NCBI RefSeq assembly: GCF_020410765.1
Contig: NZ_CP084541.1
Location: forward strand, 4,049,001 to 4,113,000
Origin: Streptomyces marincola
GTDB taxonomy: Bacteria; Actinomycetota; Actinomycetes; Streptomycetales; Streptomycetaceae
Direction of reading: 5' to 3'
Length of the DNA: 64,000 nt
Shown piece by piece: positions 10,967 to 19,808 of the stretch. Numbering within the stretch: the first letter of the stretch is position 1; each line of letters begins with the position of its first letter. Under the pieces are notes generated by a model, which was not told the origin of the DNA, made no database searches, and was given only the letters and a program-made list of their open reading frames with translations. The translations under genes and the position numbers were made by a program.

Positions 10967-11262
10967 GCCCGGAGAACTACCTCTACCTGGCCGCCCTGCT
11001 GTTCACGCTCGGCGCCACCGGGGTGCTGCTGCGGCGGAACGCCATCGTCGTCTTCATGTCGATCGAGCTGATGCTGAACGCGGCCAACCTGGCCCTGGTC
11101 GCCTTCTCGCGCATGCACGGCAACCTCGACGGACAGATCATGGCGTTCTTCGTGATGGTCGTGGCCGCCGCCGAGGTCGTGGTCGGGCTGGCCATCATCG
11201 TCATGGTCTACCGCGCCAGGCACTCGGCCTCGGTCGACGACGCCAGCCTGATGAAGCTGTAA
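10963..11262 (+). CDS. nuoK: NADH-quinone oxidoreductase subunit K
   Basis: NuoK is a small MrpC-like membrane subunit in the proton path. The 99-residue product has three helices. The conserved acidic residues are seen in SIELMLNAANLALV (helix 2) and AAAEVVVGLAIIV (helix 3). It starts with GTG in the nuoJ stop and ends 13 bases before nuoL. Normal length. Confidence 0.97.
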   Translation: MSPENYLYLAALLFTLGATGVLLRRNAIVVFMSIELMLNAANLALVAFSRMHGNLDGQIMAFFVMVVAAAEVVVGLAIIVMVYRARHSASVDDASLMKL

Positions 11263-11275
11263 GGGGACACATCCA

Positions 11276-13171
11276 GTGGAGTCATTGATCGGACTGCTCG
11301 TCGGGGCGCCCCTGTTCGGCGCCGCCGTGCTGCTGGTGGGCGGGCGGCGCCTGGACCGCGTGGGGCACTGGCTGGCCACCGGGCTCGCGGCCGTGTCCTT
11401 CGTCCTGGCCGCGGTGCTCTTCTTCGACCTGCTGGACCGGGAGGGCGAGGACCGCACGCTGCACCAGCACCTGTTCAGCTGGGTGCCGGTCGCGGACTTC
11501 CAGGCGGACGTCGCGTTCCAGCTCGACCAGCTCTCGATGACCTTCGTGCTGCTGATCACGAGCGTGGGTACCCTCATCCACCTCTACTCGATCGGCTACA
11601 TGGCGCACGACGAGCGGCGGCGGCGCTTCTTCGCCTACCTGAACCTGTTCCTCGGCGCGATGCTGCTGCTCGTCCTCGCCGACAACTACCTGCTGCTTTA
11701 CGTCGGCTGGGAGGGCGTCGGTCTCGCCTCGTTCCTGCTCATCGGCTTCTGGCAGCACAAGCCGACGGCGGCGACCGCGGCCAAGAAGGCGTTCGTCGTC
11801 AACCGCGTCGGCGACGTCGGTCTTTCCATCGCGATCCTGCTGATGTTCACCACGTTCGGCTCCTTCGCGTTCGAGCCGGTGCTCGGCAGCGCGAGCGAGG
11901 CGAGCGAGGCCACGCTCACCGGCATCGGGCTGATGCTGCTGCTCGCCGCGTGCGGCAAGTCGGCGCAGGTGCCGCTCCAGTCCTGGCTCGGGGACGCGAT
12001 GGAGGGCCCGACCCCGGTCTCGGCCCTGATCCACGCGGCCACCATGGTGACCGCGGGCGTCTACCTGATCACCAGGTCCGGGGCGATCTTCAACGCCGCT
12101 CCCGACGCGCAGACCGTGGTGGTGGTCGTCGGCGCGGTGACACTGCTGTTCGGCGCGATCGTCGGGTGCGCCAAGGACGACATCAAGAAGGCGCTGGCCG
12201 GCTCCACGATGTCGCAGATCGGCTACATGATGCTGGCCGTGGGCCTCGGCCCGCTCGGCTACGTCTTCGCGATCATGCACCTGGTGACGCACGGCTTCTT
12301 CAAGGCGGGCCTGTTCCTCGGCGCCGGCTCGGTGATGCACGGCATGAACGACGAGGTCGACATGCGGCGCTACGGCGGCCTGCGCAAGCACATGCCGATC
12401 ACGTTCGTCACGTTCGGCCTCGCCTACCTGGCGATCATCGGCTTCCCCTACCTGTCCGGCTTCTTCTCCAAGGACGAGATCATCTACGCCGGGTTCAGCA
12501 AGGGCGGCACCGAGGGCTGGGTCCTCGGCGGCGTGATGCTGCTCGGCGCGGCGCTGACCGCGTTCTACATGACGCGCATCATGCTGATGACGTTCTTCGG
12601 CGAGAAGCGCTGGCAGCCCGACGCGCACGGCCACGAGCCGCACCCGCACGAGTCGCCGCTCAGCATGACCATCCCGATGATCGTCCTGGCCTTCGGCTCC
12701 GTCTTCGCCGGCTTCCTGTTCAACGCGGGGGAGTCGTTCGTCCACTGGCTCGAACCCGTCACCGGCCTCGACCACGGCGACTCGCCCGTCAGCCACGGCG
12801 CCGTCGGCGTGGCGGCGACCGCCGTGATGCTGCTCGGCGTCGCCGCCGCCTGGTGGGCCTACGGCCGCCGCCCGGTGCCCGCCGTCGCGCCCACCGGCGG
12901 GCTGCTGACCAGGGCCGCGCGGCGCGACCTGCTCCAGGACGACTTCAACCACGCCGCGTTCGTCACGCCGGGCAACTACCTCACCCGGGGCCTGGTGTAC
13001 GTCGACCACAAGCTGGTGGACGGGGTGGTCAACGGCACGGCCGCCTCGTTCGGCGGCCTGTCGGGGCGGCTGCGGCGCCTCCAGAACGGGTTCGCCCGCT
13101 CCTACGCGGTCTCCATGTTCGGCGGTGCCGCCCTGCTCGTCGCCGCGACCCTGCTGATGAGGGCGGTCTGA
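11276..13171 (+). CDS. nuoL: NADH-quinone oxidoreductase subunit L
   Basis: NuoL is the distal antiporter-like proton pump of complex I. The 631-residue product has about 15 membrane helices. The conserved pump residues are visible: E146 in LYVGWEGVGLAS, lysines in TAAKKAFVVNRVGD (near 170), and the signature WLGDAMEGPTPVSALIHAATMVTAG. The C-terminal part has the long lateral-helix region followed by a final membrane span. The GTG start at 11276 follows AAGGGG. It sits between nuoK and nuoM with 13- and 10-base gaps. Confidence 0.97.
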   Translation: MESLIGLLVGAPLFGAAVLLVGGRRLDRVGHWLATGLAAVSFVLAAVLFFDLLDREGEDRTLHQHLFSWVPVADFQADVAFQLDQLSMTFVLLITSVGTLIHLYSIGYMAHDERRRRFFAYLNLFLGAMLLLVLADNYLLLYVGWEGVGLASFLLIGFWQHKPTAATAAKKAFVVNRVGDVGLSIAILLMFTTFGSFAFEPVLGSASEASEATLTGIGLMLLLAACGKSAQVPLQSWLGDAMEGPTPVSALIHAATMVTAGVYLITRSGAIFNAAPDAQTVVVVVGAVTLLFGAIVGCAKDDIKKALAGSTMSQIGYMMLAVGLGPLGYVFAIMHLVTHGFFKAGLFLGAGSVMHGMNDEVDMRRYGGLRKHMPITFVTFGLAYLAIIGFPYLSGFFSKDEIIYAGFSKGGTEGWVLGGVMLLGAALTAFYMTRIMLMTFFGEKRWQPDAHGHEPHPHESPLSMTIPMIVLAFGSVFAGFLFNAGESFVHWLEPVTGLDHGDSPVSHGAVGVAATAVMLLGVAAAWWAYGRRPVPAVAPTGGLLTRAARRDLLQDDFNHAAFVTPGNYLTRGLVYVDHKLVDGVVNGTAASFGGLSGRLRRLQNGFARSYAVSMFGGAALLVAATLLMRAV

Positions 13172-13181
13172 GGAGTCTGAT

Positions 13182-14801
13182 ATGTCATTTCCCCTGCTGA
13201 CGGCCACGGCCCTCACCCCTGCCATCGGCGCCGTCGTGACCGCCGCGGTGCCCGCGGCGCGGCGCACGGCCGCCAAGTGGGTCGCGCTGCTGTTCTCGCT
13301 GGCCACGGTCGCGTTCGCCGCCGCCGTGCTGCTGCGGTTCGACACCGGAGACGGCGCCGACCGCTACCAGCTGACCGAATCCCGGTCCTGGATCGAGGAC
13401 TTCGGCGTCCGCTACGAACTGGGCGTGGACGGCATCGGCGTCGCGATGATCGCGCTCACCGCCGTGCTGATCCCGTTCCTCATCGGCGCCGGCTGGAACG
13501 ACGCGGACGCCAAGGAGGAGGACGCGGCGTCCGCGACCCGGCGGTGGCGGCCCACCCAGGGCTTCTTCGCGCTGATCCTCGCGGTCGAGGCGATGGTGAT
13601 CATCTCCTTCGCCGCCACGGACATCTTCCTCTTCTACATCTTCTTCGAAGCCATGCTGATCCCGATGTACTTCCTCATCGGCGGCTTCGGGGACCGGGCG
13701 GGGGAGCAGGGCGAGGAGGGGCAGGCCAGGCAGCGCTCCTACGCCGCCGTCAAGTTCCTCCTGTACAACCTGGCCGGCGGCCTGGTCATGCTGGCCGCGC
13801 TGATCGGCCTGTACGTGGCGACCGCCGACCAGCTCGACGCCGGCACGTTCTCGCTCCAGGCCATCCTCGACGCGCGGGCCTCGGGTGAACTCGACCTGGC
13901 GACCGGCACGGAACGCTGGCTGTTCCTCGGCTTCTTCATCGCCTTCGCCATCAAGGCCCCGCTGTGGCCCGTGCACACGTGGCTGCCCAACGCCATGGGC
14001 GAGTCGACGGCGCCCGTCGCCGTGCTGATCACCGCCGTGGTGGACAAGGTCGGCACGTTCGCGATGCTGCGCTTCTGCCTCGGCCTGTTCCCCGAGGCCA
14101 GCGAGTGGGCGACGCCCGTGGTGATCACCCTGGCGCTGGTCAGCATCATCTACGGCGCGCTGCTCGCGCTCGGCCAGCGCGACATGAAGCGGCTGATCGC
14201 CTACGCGTCGATCAGCCACTTCGGGTTCATCGTGCTCGGCATCTTCGCGATGACCAGCCAGGGCCAGAGCGGCGCGACGCTGTACATGGTCAACCACGGC
14301 ATCGCCACCGCCGCGCTGCTGCTGGTGGCCGGCTTCCTCATCTCCCGCCGCGGCTCGCGCCTCATCGCCGACTACGGCGGCGTGCAGAAGACGGCACCGG
14401 TCCTCGCCGGAACGTTCCTCATCGGCGGCCTCGCGACGCTCGCGCTGCCGGGCACGGGGCCGTTCGTGAGCGAATTCCTCGTGCTCGTCGGCACGTTCAG
14501 CCGGTACGAGGTGGCCGGCATCATCGCCTGCGTCGGCATCGTGCTGGCCGCGCTCTACGTGCTGGTGCTGTACCAGCGGACGATGACGGGGCCCGTCAAG
14601 GAGGGCATCGAGAAGCTGCCCGACCTGCGGGTGCGGGAACTGGCCGTGGTGGGGCCGCTGATCGGCCTGCTGCTGTTCCTCGGCGTCTACCCCAAGCCGC
14701 TCACCGACCTCGTCGACCCGGCCGTCGAGCACACGCTGTCCGACGTCGAGCAGACCGATCCCCAACCGCATGTTCCCGGAGTGGAGGCCACGCGTGAGTG
14801 A
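13182..14801 (+). CDS. nuoM: NADH-quinone oxidoreductase subunit M
   Basis: NuoM is the middle antiporter-like proton pump. The 539-residue product has about 14 helices, the key glutamate E156 in FYIFFEAMLIPMYFLIGGFG, and the signature KAPLWPVHTWLPNAMGESTAPVAV written across residues near 250. A hydrophilic insert near residues 105-125 (DADAKEEDAASATR) is charged and looks like a loop. ATG 13182 is preceded by GAGGAG, which overlaps the nuoL stop. nuoN follows after 63 bases. Confidence 0.97.
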   Translation: MSFPLLTATALTPAIGAVVTAAVPAARRTAAKWVALLFSLATVAFAAAVLLRFDTGDGADRYQLTESRSWIEDFGVRYELGVDGIGVAMIALTAVLIPFLIGAGWNDADAKEEDAASATRRWRPTQGFFALILAVEAMVIISFAATDIFLFYIFFEAMLIPMYFLIGGFGDRAGEQGEEGQARQRSYAAVKFLLYNLAGGLVMLAALIGLYVATADQLDAGTFSLQAILDARASGELDLATGTERWLFLGFFIAFAIKAPLWPVHTWLPNAMGESTAPVAVLITAVVDKVGTFAMLRFCLGLFPEASEWATPVVITLALVSIIYGALLALGQRDMKRLIAYASISHFGFIVLGIFAMTSQGQSGATLYMVNHGIATAALLLVAGFLISRRGSRLIADYGGVQKTAPVLAGTFLIGGLATLALPGTGPFVSEFLVLVGTFSRYEVAGIIACVGIVLAALYVLVLYQRTMTGPVKEGIEKLPDLRVRELAVVGPLIGLLLFLGVYPKPLTDLVDPAVEHTLSDVEQTDPQPHVPGVEATRE

Positions 14802-14864
14802 CCTGGCCAGGGCCGAGGGCCGCGGCCTCGCGTGCCGACGCGGGGCGAACGAAGGAGTCGCAGC

Positions 14865-16472
14865 ATGAACCCCGGGGAGCTTCAGGCTCCGGACATCGAA
14901 TGGGCGGCGCTCTCGCCGAGCCTCATCGTGTTCGGCGCGGCGATCATCGGCGTGCTCATCGAGGCGTTCGCGCCCCGCAGGTCCCGCTACGCCGCGGAAG
15001 TGGTGCTCGCCGTGGCCGGCCTCGCGGGCGCGTTCGCCGCCGTGGTCGCGCTGGCCGCGGACGGGCGCGCCACCTCCGAGGCGCAGATCGCGGGCATGGG
15101 CTCGCTGGCCGTCGACGGGCCCGCGCTGTTCCTCCAGGGCGTGATCGTGCTGGTGGGCCTGGTGTCGGTGTTCCTGTTCGCCGAACGCCGCCTCGAACCG
15201 GCCGCGCACGGCCGCGCCGTCGACTCCTTCACGGCGCAGCCGGCCGCGGTGCCGGGCGGCCAGGCCGAGCAGGAGGCGGAGCGGGCCGGGCACGTCACGA
15301 CGGAGATCTTCCCGCTGCTGCTGTTCGCCGTCGGCGGCATGCTGCTGTTCCCGATGGCCAACGACCTGCTGGTGCTGTTCATCGCCCTGGAGATCCTGTC
15401 GCTGCCGCTGTACCTGCTGTGCGCGATGGCGCGCCGCAAGCGGCTGCTGTCGCAGGAGGCGGCGCTGAAGTACTTCCTGCTCGGCGCGTTCGCCTCGGCG
15501 TTCCTGCTGTTCGGCGTGGCCATGCTGTACGGCTACGCGGGCACCGTCTCCTACGCGGGCATCGCCGACGTGGTCAGCGGCGAGCCCGCCGCGCTCGACG
15601 CGGGCCTGGCGTCCACGATGGGCAACGACGCGCTGCTGCTGATCGGCGGCACGATGGTCACGATGGGGCTGCTGTTCAAGGTCGGCGCCGTGCCGTTCCA
15701 CATGTGGACCCCGGACGTGTACCAGGGCGCGCCGACGCCGGTGACGGGCTTCATGGCCGCGGCGACGAAGGTGGCCGCGTTCGGCGCGCTGCTGCGGCTG
15801 CTGTACGTGGTGCTGCCGGGTCTGCGCTGGGACTGGGAGCCGGTGCTGTGGGGCGTGGCGATCGCCTCGATGGTGGCGGGCGCGGTCGTCGCGATCACGC
15901 AGACCGACGTGAAGCGGCTGCTGGCCTACTCGTCCATCGCGCACGCCGGGTTCATCCTGTCCGGCGTGGTCGCGGTGAGCGAGGACGGCGTCTCCTCGGT
16001 GCTGTTCTACCTGGCGGCCTACTCGTTCGTGACGCTGGGCGCGTTCGCGGTGGTGACGCTGGTGCGCGACGCGGGCGGCGAGGCCACGCACCTGTCCAAG
16101 TGGGCGGGTCTCGGGCGGCGTTCGCCGCTGCTCGCGTCGGTGTTCGCGCTGTTCCTGCTGGCGTTCGCGGGCATTCCGCTCACGTCGGGCTTCGCGGGCA
16201 AGTTCGCGGTGTTCCGGGCCGCGGCGGACGCGGGCGCGATGGGCCTGGTGATCGTGGGCGTGCTCGCGTCGGCCGTCGCGGCGTTCTTCTACGTGCGCGT
16301 CATCGTGCTGATGTTCTTCAGTGAGCCGAAGTCGGACGGGCCCTCGGTGGTCATCCCGAGCCCGTTGACGATGTCGGTGGTGGCGCTCGCGGCGGCCGTG
16401 ACGCTGGTGCTCGGGGTCGCGCCGCAGTTCTTCCTCGACCTCGCGAGCGACGCGGGTGTGTTCGTACGCTGA
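14865..16472 (+). CDS. nuoN: NADH-quinone oxidoreductase subunit N
   Basis: NuoN is the third antiporter-like subunit, nearest the peripheral arm. ATG 14865 is chosen because GAAGGAG sits 7 bases upstream; an in-frame ATG at 14832 would add 11 arginine-rich residues without a site. The 535-residue product has about 14 helices. The family blocks LFIALEILSLPLYLLCAMAR and FHMWTPDVYQGAPTPVTGFM are intact. A charged insert (HGRAVDSFTAQPAAVPGGQAE) between helices near residues 120-145 is typical of actinomycete NuoN. It is the last gene of the operon. Confidence 0.97.
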   Translation: MNPGELQAPDIEWAALSPSLIVFGAAIIGVLIEAFAPRRSRYAAEVVLAVAGLAGAFAAVVALAADGRATSEAQIAGMGSLAVDGPALFLQGVIVLVGLVSVFLFAERRLEPAAHGRAVDSFTAQPAAVPGGQAEQEAERAGHVTTEIFPLLLFAVGGMLLFPMANDLLVLFIALEILSLPLYLLCAMARRKRLLSQEAALKYFLLGAFASAFLLFGVAMLYGYAGTVSYAGIADVVSGEPAALDAGLASTMGNDALLLIGGTMVTMGLLFKVGAVPFHMWTPDVYQGAPTPVTGFMAAATKVAAFGALLRLLYVVLPGLRWDWEPVLWGVAIASMVAGAVVAITQTDVKRLLAYSSIAHAGFILSGVVAVSEDGVSSVLFYLAAYSFVTLGAFAVVTLVRDAGGEATHLSKWAGLGRRSPLLASVFALFLLAFAGIPLTSGFAGKFAVFRAAADAGAMGLVIVGVLASAVAAFFYVRVIVLMFFSEPKSDGPSVVIPSPLTMSVVALAAAVTLVLGVAPQFFLDLASDAGVFVR

Positions 16473-16490
16473 CGCGGGCGAGTGACGGCG

Positions 16491-16521
16491 GAAAGGCCCG
16501 GACGCCAGGTCCGGGCCTTTC
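16491..16521. terminator. Bidirectional hairpin terminator after nuoN
   Basis: A perfect 12-bp stem, GAAAGGCCCGGA (16491-16502) with TCCGGGCCTTTC (16510-16521), and a 7-base loop. It lies between the converging nuoN and lipoprotein genes and has short T runs on both sides, so it probably ends both transcripts. Confidence 0.85.
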
Positions 16522-16540
16522 CCGCGGTGTCCCGCTCGGG

Positions 16541-17143
16541 TCAGGAGCGGGAGCGTCCCGAGTCGCCGCTCAGGTCCGGCATGTCTTCGAGGTCCGGGAT
16601 GTCCTCAAGGTCGGGGATGTCTTCGAGGTCCGGCATCTCGGGCATGTCTTCGAGGCCGGCGCCGAGCCCCTCGTAGGTCTGCGCGGTGCCGGAGGACCAG
16701 GTGACGTTGAGCGTCGAGCCGCTGAGGCTCAGCTCTGCCTCGGTCTCGGGGAACAGCTGCTCGCCGAACTGCGTGCACTCGATGGTCAGCGCGCTGCCGG
16801 AGACGGAGCCGTAGCAGACGTCGCCCTCGGCGTCGGTGCTCTCGACGAACGTGGCGCTGCCGCCGGTGATGTTCAGCGAGCTCTCGCCGGTGCCGCTCAG
16901 CGTCCAGTAGCCGTCGAAGTCGGCGCCGGAGCCGCCTCCCTCGCCCGGGTCGGCGCCGCCACCCTCCTCGGGAGTGGGCGGCTGCGTGCCGTCCTCGCCG
17001 CCGCCTTCCCCCTCCTGCCCGCCGCCTGGCGCCTCACCGATGCCCGCGAACGGGCTGCCGCTGTCGTCGCCGTCGCCGCAGCCGGTGAGCAGGAGTGTGG
17101 CCGCGGCGACCGCGGGTACCGCGCATCGTACGGACCTGCGCAT
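16541..17143 (-). CDS. Exported lipoprotein with acidic hexapeptide-repeat tail
   Basis: The 200-residue product begins MRRSVRCAVP and has a lipobox LLLTGC with the acylated cysteine at 22, so it should be anchored to the outer face of the membrane. ATG 17143 is chosen because AAGGGGG lies just upstream; a longer in-frame start adds 10 residues that do not fit a signal peptide. A linker of about 60 residues rich in Gly, Glu and Pro is followed by a domain with two cysteines. The end is a tandem acidic repeat of the type PDLED(I/M). No enzyme motif is visible and the family was not recognised. It converges on nuoN. Confidence 0.8.
   Translation of the reverse strand: MRRSVRCAVPAVAAATLLLTGCGDGDDSGSPFAGIGEAPGGGQEGEGGGEDGTQPPTPEEGGGADPGEGGGSGADFDGYWTLSGTGESSLNITGGSATFVESTDAEGDVCYGSVSGSALTIECTQFGEQLFPETEAELSLSGSTLNVTWSSGTAQTYEGLGAGLEDMPEMPDLEDIPDLEDIPDLEDMPDLSGDSGRSRS
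16571..16656. repeat. Tandem 18-bp repeat coding PDLED(I/M) units
   Basis: Four near-identical 18-bp units of the form (minus strand) CCGGACCTCGAAGACATG encode the hexapeptide PDLED(I/M) near the C-terminus of the lipoprotein. Units differ mainly at third positions, so they are not a very recent expansion. Confidence 0.8.
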
Positions 17144-17477
17144 GAGTCCCCCTTGTTCGTTGATCGTGCTCACGCACGTTATCCCGGCCTCGGAAGGGGT
17201 AGGCAGAGATGTTACGGCCGTGTGGCAATCGGCGCGGGACTGATACGCGGGGGCGGCTCGTGAAGCGCTCCCGCCGACTTGGGAGTTCGTTCCGTGCCGT
17301 CGCTCCGGGGCGTGCCCGGCCCCCGTCTCCCGTGAACGCGCGCCCCGCCCGTGCCCGCGGCGGCCCCGCGGCGGCCCGGGCGGCGGGGGCGCCCCGCATC
17401 GTTCACCCAGGAGCGGTGATCGACTCGCAACCGGCTACGCTGCCGGTGACAACGCACCGGAGACAGGGAGAACGCTC
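17144..17477. other. Divergent intergenic region
   Basis: 334 bases between the divergent lipoprotein and polyprenyl synthase genes. A very GC-rich middle holds a direct repeat CCCGCGGCGGCC at 17354 and 17365. A possible -10 element TACGCT (17436-17441) lies 36 bases before the synthase start, without a convincing -35. No further gene or operator was recognised. Confidence 0.5.
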
Positions 17478-18488
17478 GTGACCGTCGTGGGGCCCTTCGG
17501 GGTGAGCGTGCGGGACCAGGCCCTGGAGGCCGATGTCCAGGCCGGGCTCGCGGCTGTCGAGGCCGGCCTGATCGAGGCCACCAAGAGCGATGTCCCCTTC
17601 ATAACGGAGACGGCGCAGCATCTGGTGCGGGCCGGGGGCAAGCGGTTCAGGCCGCTGCTGCTGCTGCTCGCGGCCCAGTTCGGCGACCGGGACGCGCCGG
17701 GGGTGGTGCCGGCCGCGGTGGTGGTGGAGCTGACGCACCTGGCGACGCTCTACCACGACGACATCATGGACGAGGCCGAGGTCAGGCGGGGTGTGCCGAG
17801 CGCGAACGCCCGGTGGAACAATTCGGTCGCCGTGCTCACGGGCGACTTCCTCTTCTCCCGCGCCTCGACGATAGTGGCCGACCTCGGGACCGAGGCCGTG
17901 CGCATCCAGGCGGAGGCGTTCGAACGGCTGGTGACCGGGCAGATCCAGGAGACGGCGGGGCCGCGCGAGGGCGAGGACCCCATCGCGCACCACTTCGAGG
18001 TCATCTCGGGCAAGACCGGCTCGCTGATCGCCGTGGCGGGCCGGATGGGCGGGCTGATGTCGGGGGCGCCCGAGCCCGTGGTGAACGTGCTGGCCCAGTA
18101 CGGCGAGCGGATCGGCGTCGCCTTCCAGCTCGCGGACGACGTGCTCGACATCGCGAGCGACGGCCAGGAGTCGGGCAAGACGCCGGGGACCGACCTCAGG
18201 GAGGGCGTGGCCACCCTGCCCGTGCTGCGGCTGCGCGAGATGGCCGCCAAGGGCGGCGCCCCGGAGGACGCGGCGCTGTGCGCGCTGCTCGAAGGCGACC
18301 TGACGGACGAGGCGCGGCACGCGGAGGCGCTTGCGGGGCTGCGGGCCCACCCGGCGCTGCGGGCCGCGCGCCAGGACGCCCTGGTGTTCGCGGAGGAGGC
18401 GCGGCGGACGCTGGCGCCGCTGCCGGAAGGGCCGGCCAAGGAGGCGCTGGCCGGGCTGTGCGACGCGGTGGCCGACCGCACGGCGTAG
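17478..18488 (+). CDS. Polyprenyl diphosphate synthase, long-chain trans type
   Basis: This enzyme adds isopentenyl diphosphate units to an allylic primer to make a long trans-prenyl chain. Its 336 residues contain the first aspartate-rich motif DDIMD at 94-98 and the second, ADDVLD, at 219-224, with the basic GGKRFRP motif at 53-59. Small hydrophobic residues before the first motif (ATLYH) suit a long product rather than farnesyl or geranylgeranyl diphosphate. Its place next to complex I suggests the menaquinone side chain, so it is probably a heptaprenyl- to nonaprenyl-diphosphate synthase; the exact length cannot be read. GTG 17478 follows GGGAG. Confidence 0.92.
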   Translation: MTVVGPFGVSVRDQALEADVQAGLAAVEAGLIEATKSDVPFITETAQHLVRAGGKRFRPLLLLLAAQFGDRDAPGVVPAAVVVELTHLATLYHDDIMDEAEVRRGVPSANARWNNSVAVLTGDFLFSRASTIVADLGTEAVRIQAEAFERLVTGQIQETAGPREGEDPIAHHFEVISGKTGSLIAVAGRMGGLMSGAPEPVVNVLAQYGERIGVAFQLADDVLDIASDGQESGKTPGTDLREGVATLPVLRLREMAAKGGAPEDAALCALLEGDLTDEARHAEALAGLRAHPALRAARQDALVFAEEARRTLAPLPEGPAKEALAGLCDAVADRTA

Positions 18489-18683
18489 CCGGCCGCCGCC
18501 GGAACGTGGCGCGGCAGGCGTGGCCCCCCGTCCTCTGCGGGTAGATCCCCTACGGGTTCGGGGCGTGCGCACCTGGCGCCGGTCATCCGCTGGTCGTAGG
18601 GCGAAGCCGTCTGACGGCGGATGCCGCGGCGGCCGGGGGCTGCTGGAATGGATGGTGCTGAGAGCCGACTGGAGGGGCACGAG

Positions 18684-19652
18684 ATGGCGAAGAACAGCAC
18701 GGTCCGGCGGGCGGCCGTACCGGCCGCGGTGGTGGCCGGGGTCGCGGCGGTGGGGGCGGGGCTGTGGCCCGCGCTGGCCAGTGACGGCAATCCCGACCTG
18801 CCGGAGATCACCGCCGAGGAACTGCTGGTGCGGATGGCCGAGTCGGACACCGCTCACCTGTCGGGCACGCTCCGGGTGAACGCGGACCTCGGCATCCCCG
18901 ACTTCGGCGGGATGCTCGACGGCGTGCTCGGCGGCGTCGAGGGCCCGGCGGGCCGGCTCGCGGGCCTGGTCACCGGGGACGCCTCGCTCCAGGTGGCCAT
19001 GGACGGCGAGGAGCGGCAGCGGCTCGCGGTGATCGACGGCTCCGAGGAGTTCAGCGTCATCCGCAACGGGGACCGGGTGTGGGCCTACGACTCCGAGACC
19101 GACACGGTCTACGAGGCGGAGGCGCCGGCCGGGGCGGCGCGGGACGCCGGGGCGGCCGAATCGCCCGCGGGCGCGCTGACTCCGCGCGAGGCGGCCGAGC
19201 GGCTGCTCGACGCGGCGGGTGAGCACGCGGAGGTGTCGGTGGACGGCACGGCCAGGGTCGCGGGCCGCGGGGCCTACCAGTTGGTCGTGGAGCCCAGGGA
19301 CGCGGCGCACGGGCTGACGTCGGTGCGGGTCTCGGTGGACGGCGAGACGGGCGTTCCGCTGGCCGTGCGCGCCGACGGGCCGCAGGGGGAGTTCGACCTG
19401 TCGTTCTCGCGCATCGACTACGAGCGGCCGGCGGGCGGCGTGTTCGAGTTCCAGCCGCCGAACGGCGCGGAGGTCGTGCCGCTCGACCCCGAGCGCCTGC
19501 TGAACGACGCGCTCGGCGGCCTGGGCTCGTTGGGGGACTTCGGCTCGTTCGAGGGGTTCGGTTCCTTCGAGGACCTGGAGTCGTTCGAGGAGCTGGGGTC
19601 GTTCGAGGACCTGGAGTCGTTCGAGGAGCTGCCGGAGGGCCTGGCGCGGTAA
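18684..19652 (+). CDS. LolA/RseB-like exported protein with acidic repeat tail
   Basis: The 322-residue product has an N-terminal signal peptide (basic MAKNSTVRR, then a hydrophobic Ala/Val run ending near ALASDG). A central domain of about 220 residues shows the TAEELLVRMAESDTAHLSG pattern seen in actinomycete LolA/DUF2092-like proteins, a half-barrel fold shared with RseB and LolA. Its substrate is unknown; binding a lipid or hydrophobic ligand outside the membrane is an inference from fold. The C-terminus is a tandem SFE(D/E)L(E/G) hexapeptide run. ATG 18684 follows GGAGGGG; a longer frame upstream is not supported. A piece of its tail recurs at 23907-23974. Confidence 0.75.
   Translation: MAKNSTVRRAAVPAAVVAGVAAVGAGLWPALASDGNPDLPEITAEELLVRMAESDTAHLSGTLRVNADLGIPDFGGMLDGVLGGVEGPAGRLAGLVTGDASLQVAMDGEERQRLAVIDGSEEFSVIRNGDRVWAYDSETDTVYEAEAPAGAARDAGAAESPAGALTPREAAERLLDAAGEHAEVSVDGTARVAGRGAYQLVVEPRDAAHGLTSVRVSVDGETGVPLAVRADGPQGEFDLSFSRIDYERPAGGVFEFQPPNGAEVVPLDPERLLNDALGGLGSLGDFGSFEGFGSFEDLESFEELGSFEDLESFEELPEGLAR
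19565..19634 (+). repeat. Tandem 36-bp repeat coding SFEDLE-SFEELG units
   Basis: Two near-identical 36-bp units, each coding SFEDLE followed by SFEEL(G/P), lie at the end of the LolA-like gene, preceded by looser copies from about 19544. The reading frame is kept throughout. Confidence 0.8.
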
Positions 19653-19691
19653 CGCCGCGCCCCCCGTCGTGGGGTCCGGAGGGCGGGCGTC

Positions 19692-19755
19692 GATGCCGTC
19701 AGCTCGCGCAGAACTCATTGCCCTCCGGGTCCCGCATCAGCCGCCAGTGCCCCGC
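19692..19755. repeat. 64-bp direct repeat, left copy
   Basis: This copy matches 23978-24041 in 63 of 64 bases, the one difference being G/A at position 19743 (24029). The sequence is the 3' end of the VOC-family gene that is complete at 23985-24443. The two copies bracket the 4.2-kb accessory island. Confidence 0.9.
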
Positions 19756-19757
19756 CG
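19699..19757 (-). pseudogene. 3' remnant of a VOC-family gene
   Basis: Reading the minus strand, this stretch codes the last 18 or so residues of the VOC protein (AGHWRLMRDPEGNEFCAS and stop). It differs from the complete gene at 23985 by one residue (Arg for Trp). Homology stops abruptly at 19755 and nothing upstream restores the gene. It is a fragment left by the rearrangement that placed the island here. Confidence 0.85.
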
Positions 19758-19808
19758 TCCGACCAACGACGGGGCTTGGCGGCCGCTGCCATGAGACTGA
19801 CCGCGGTG

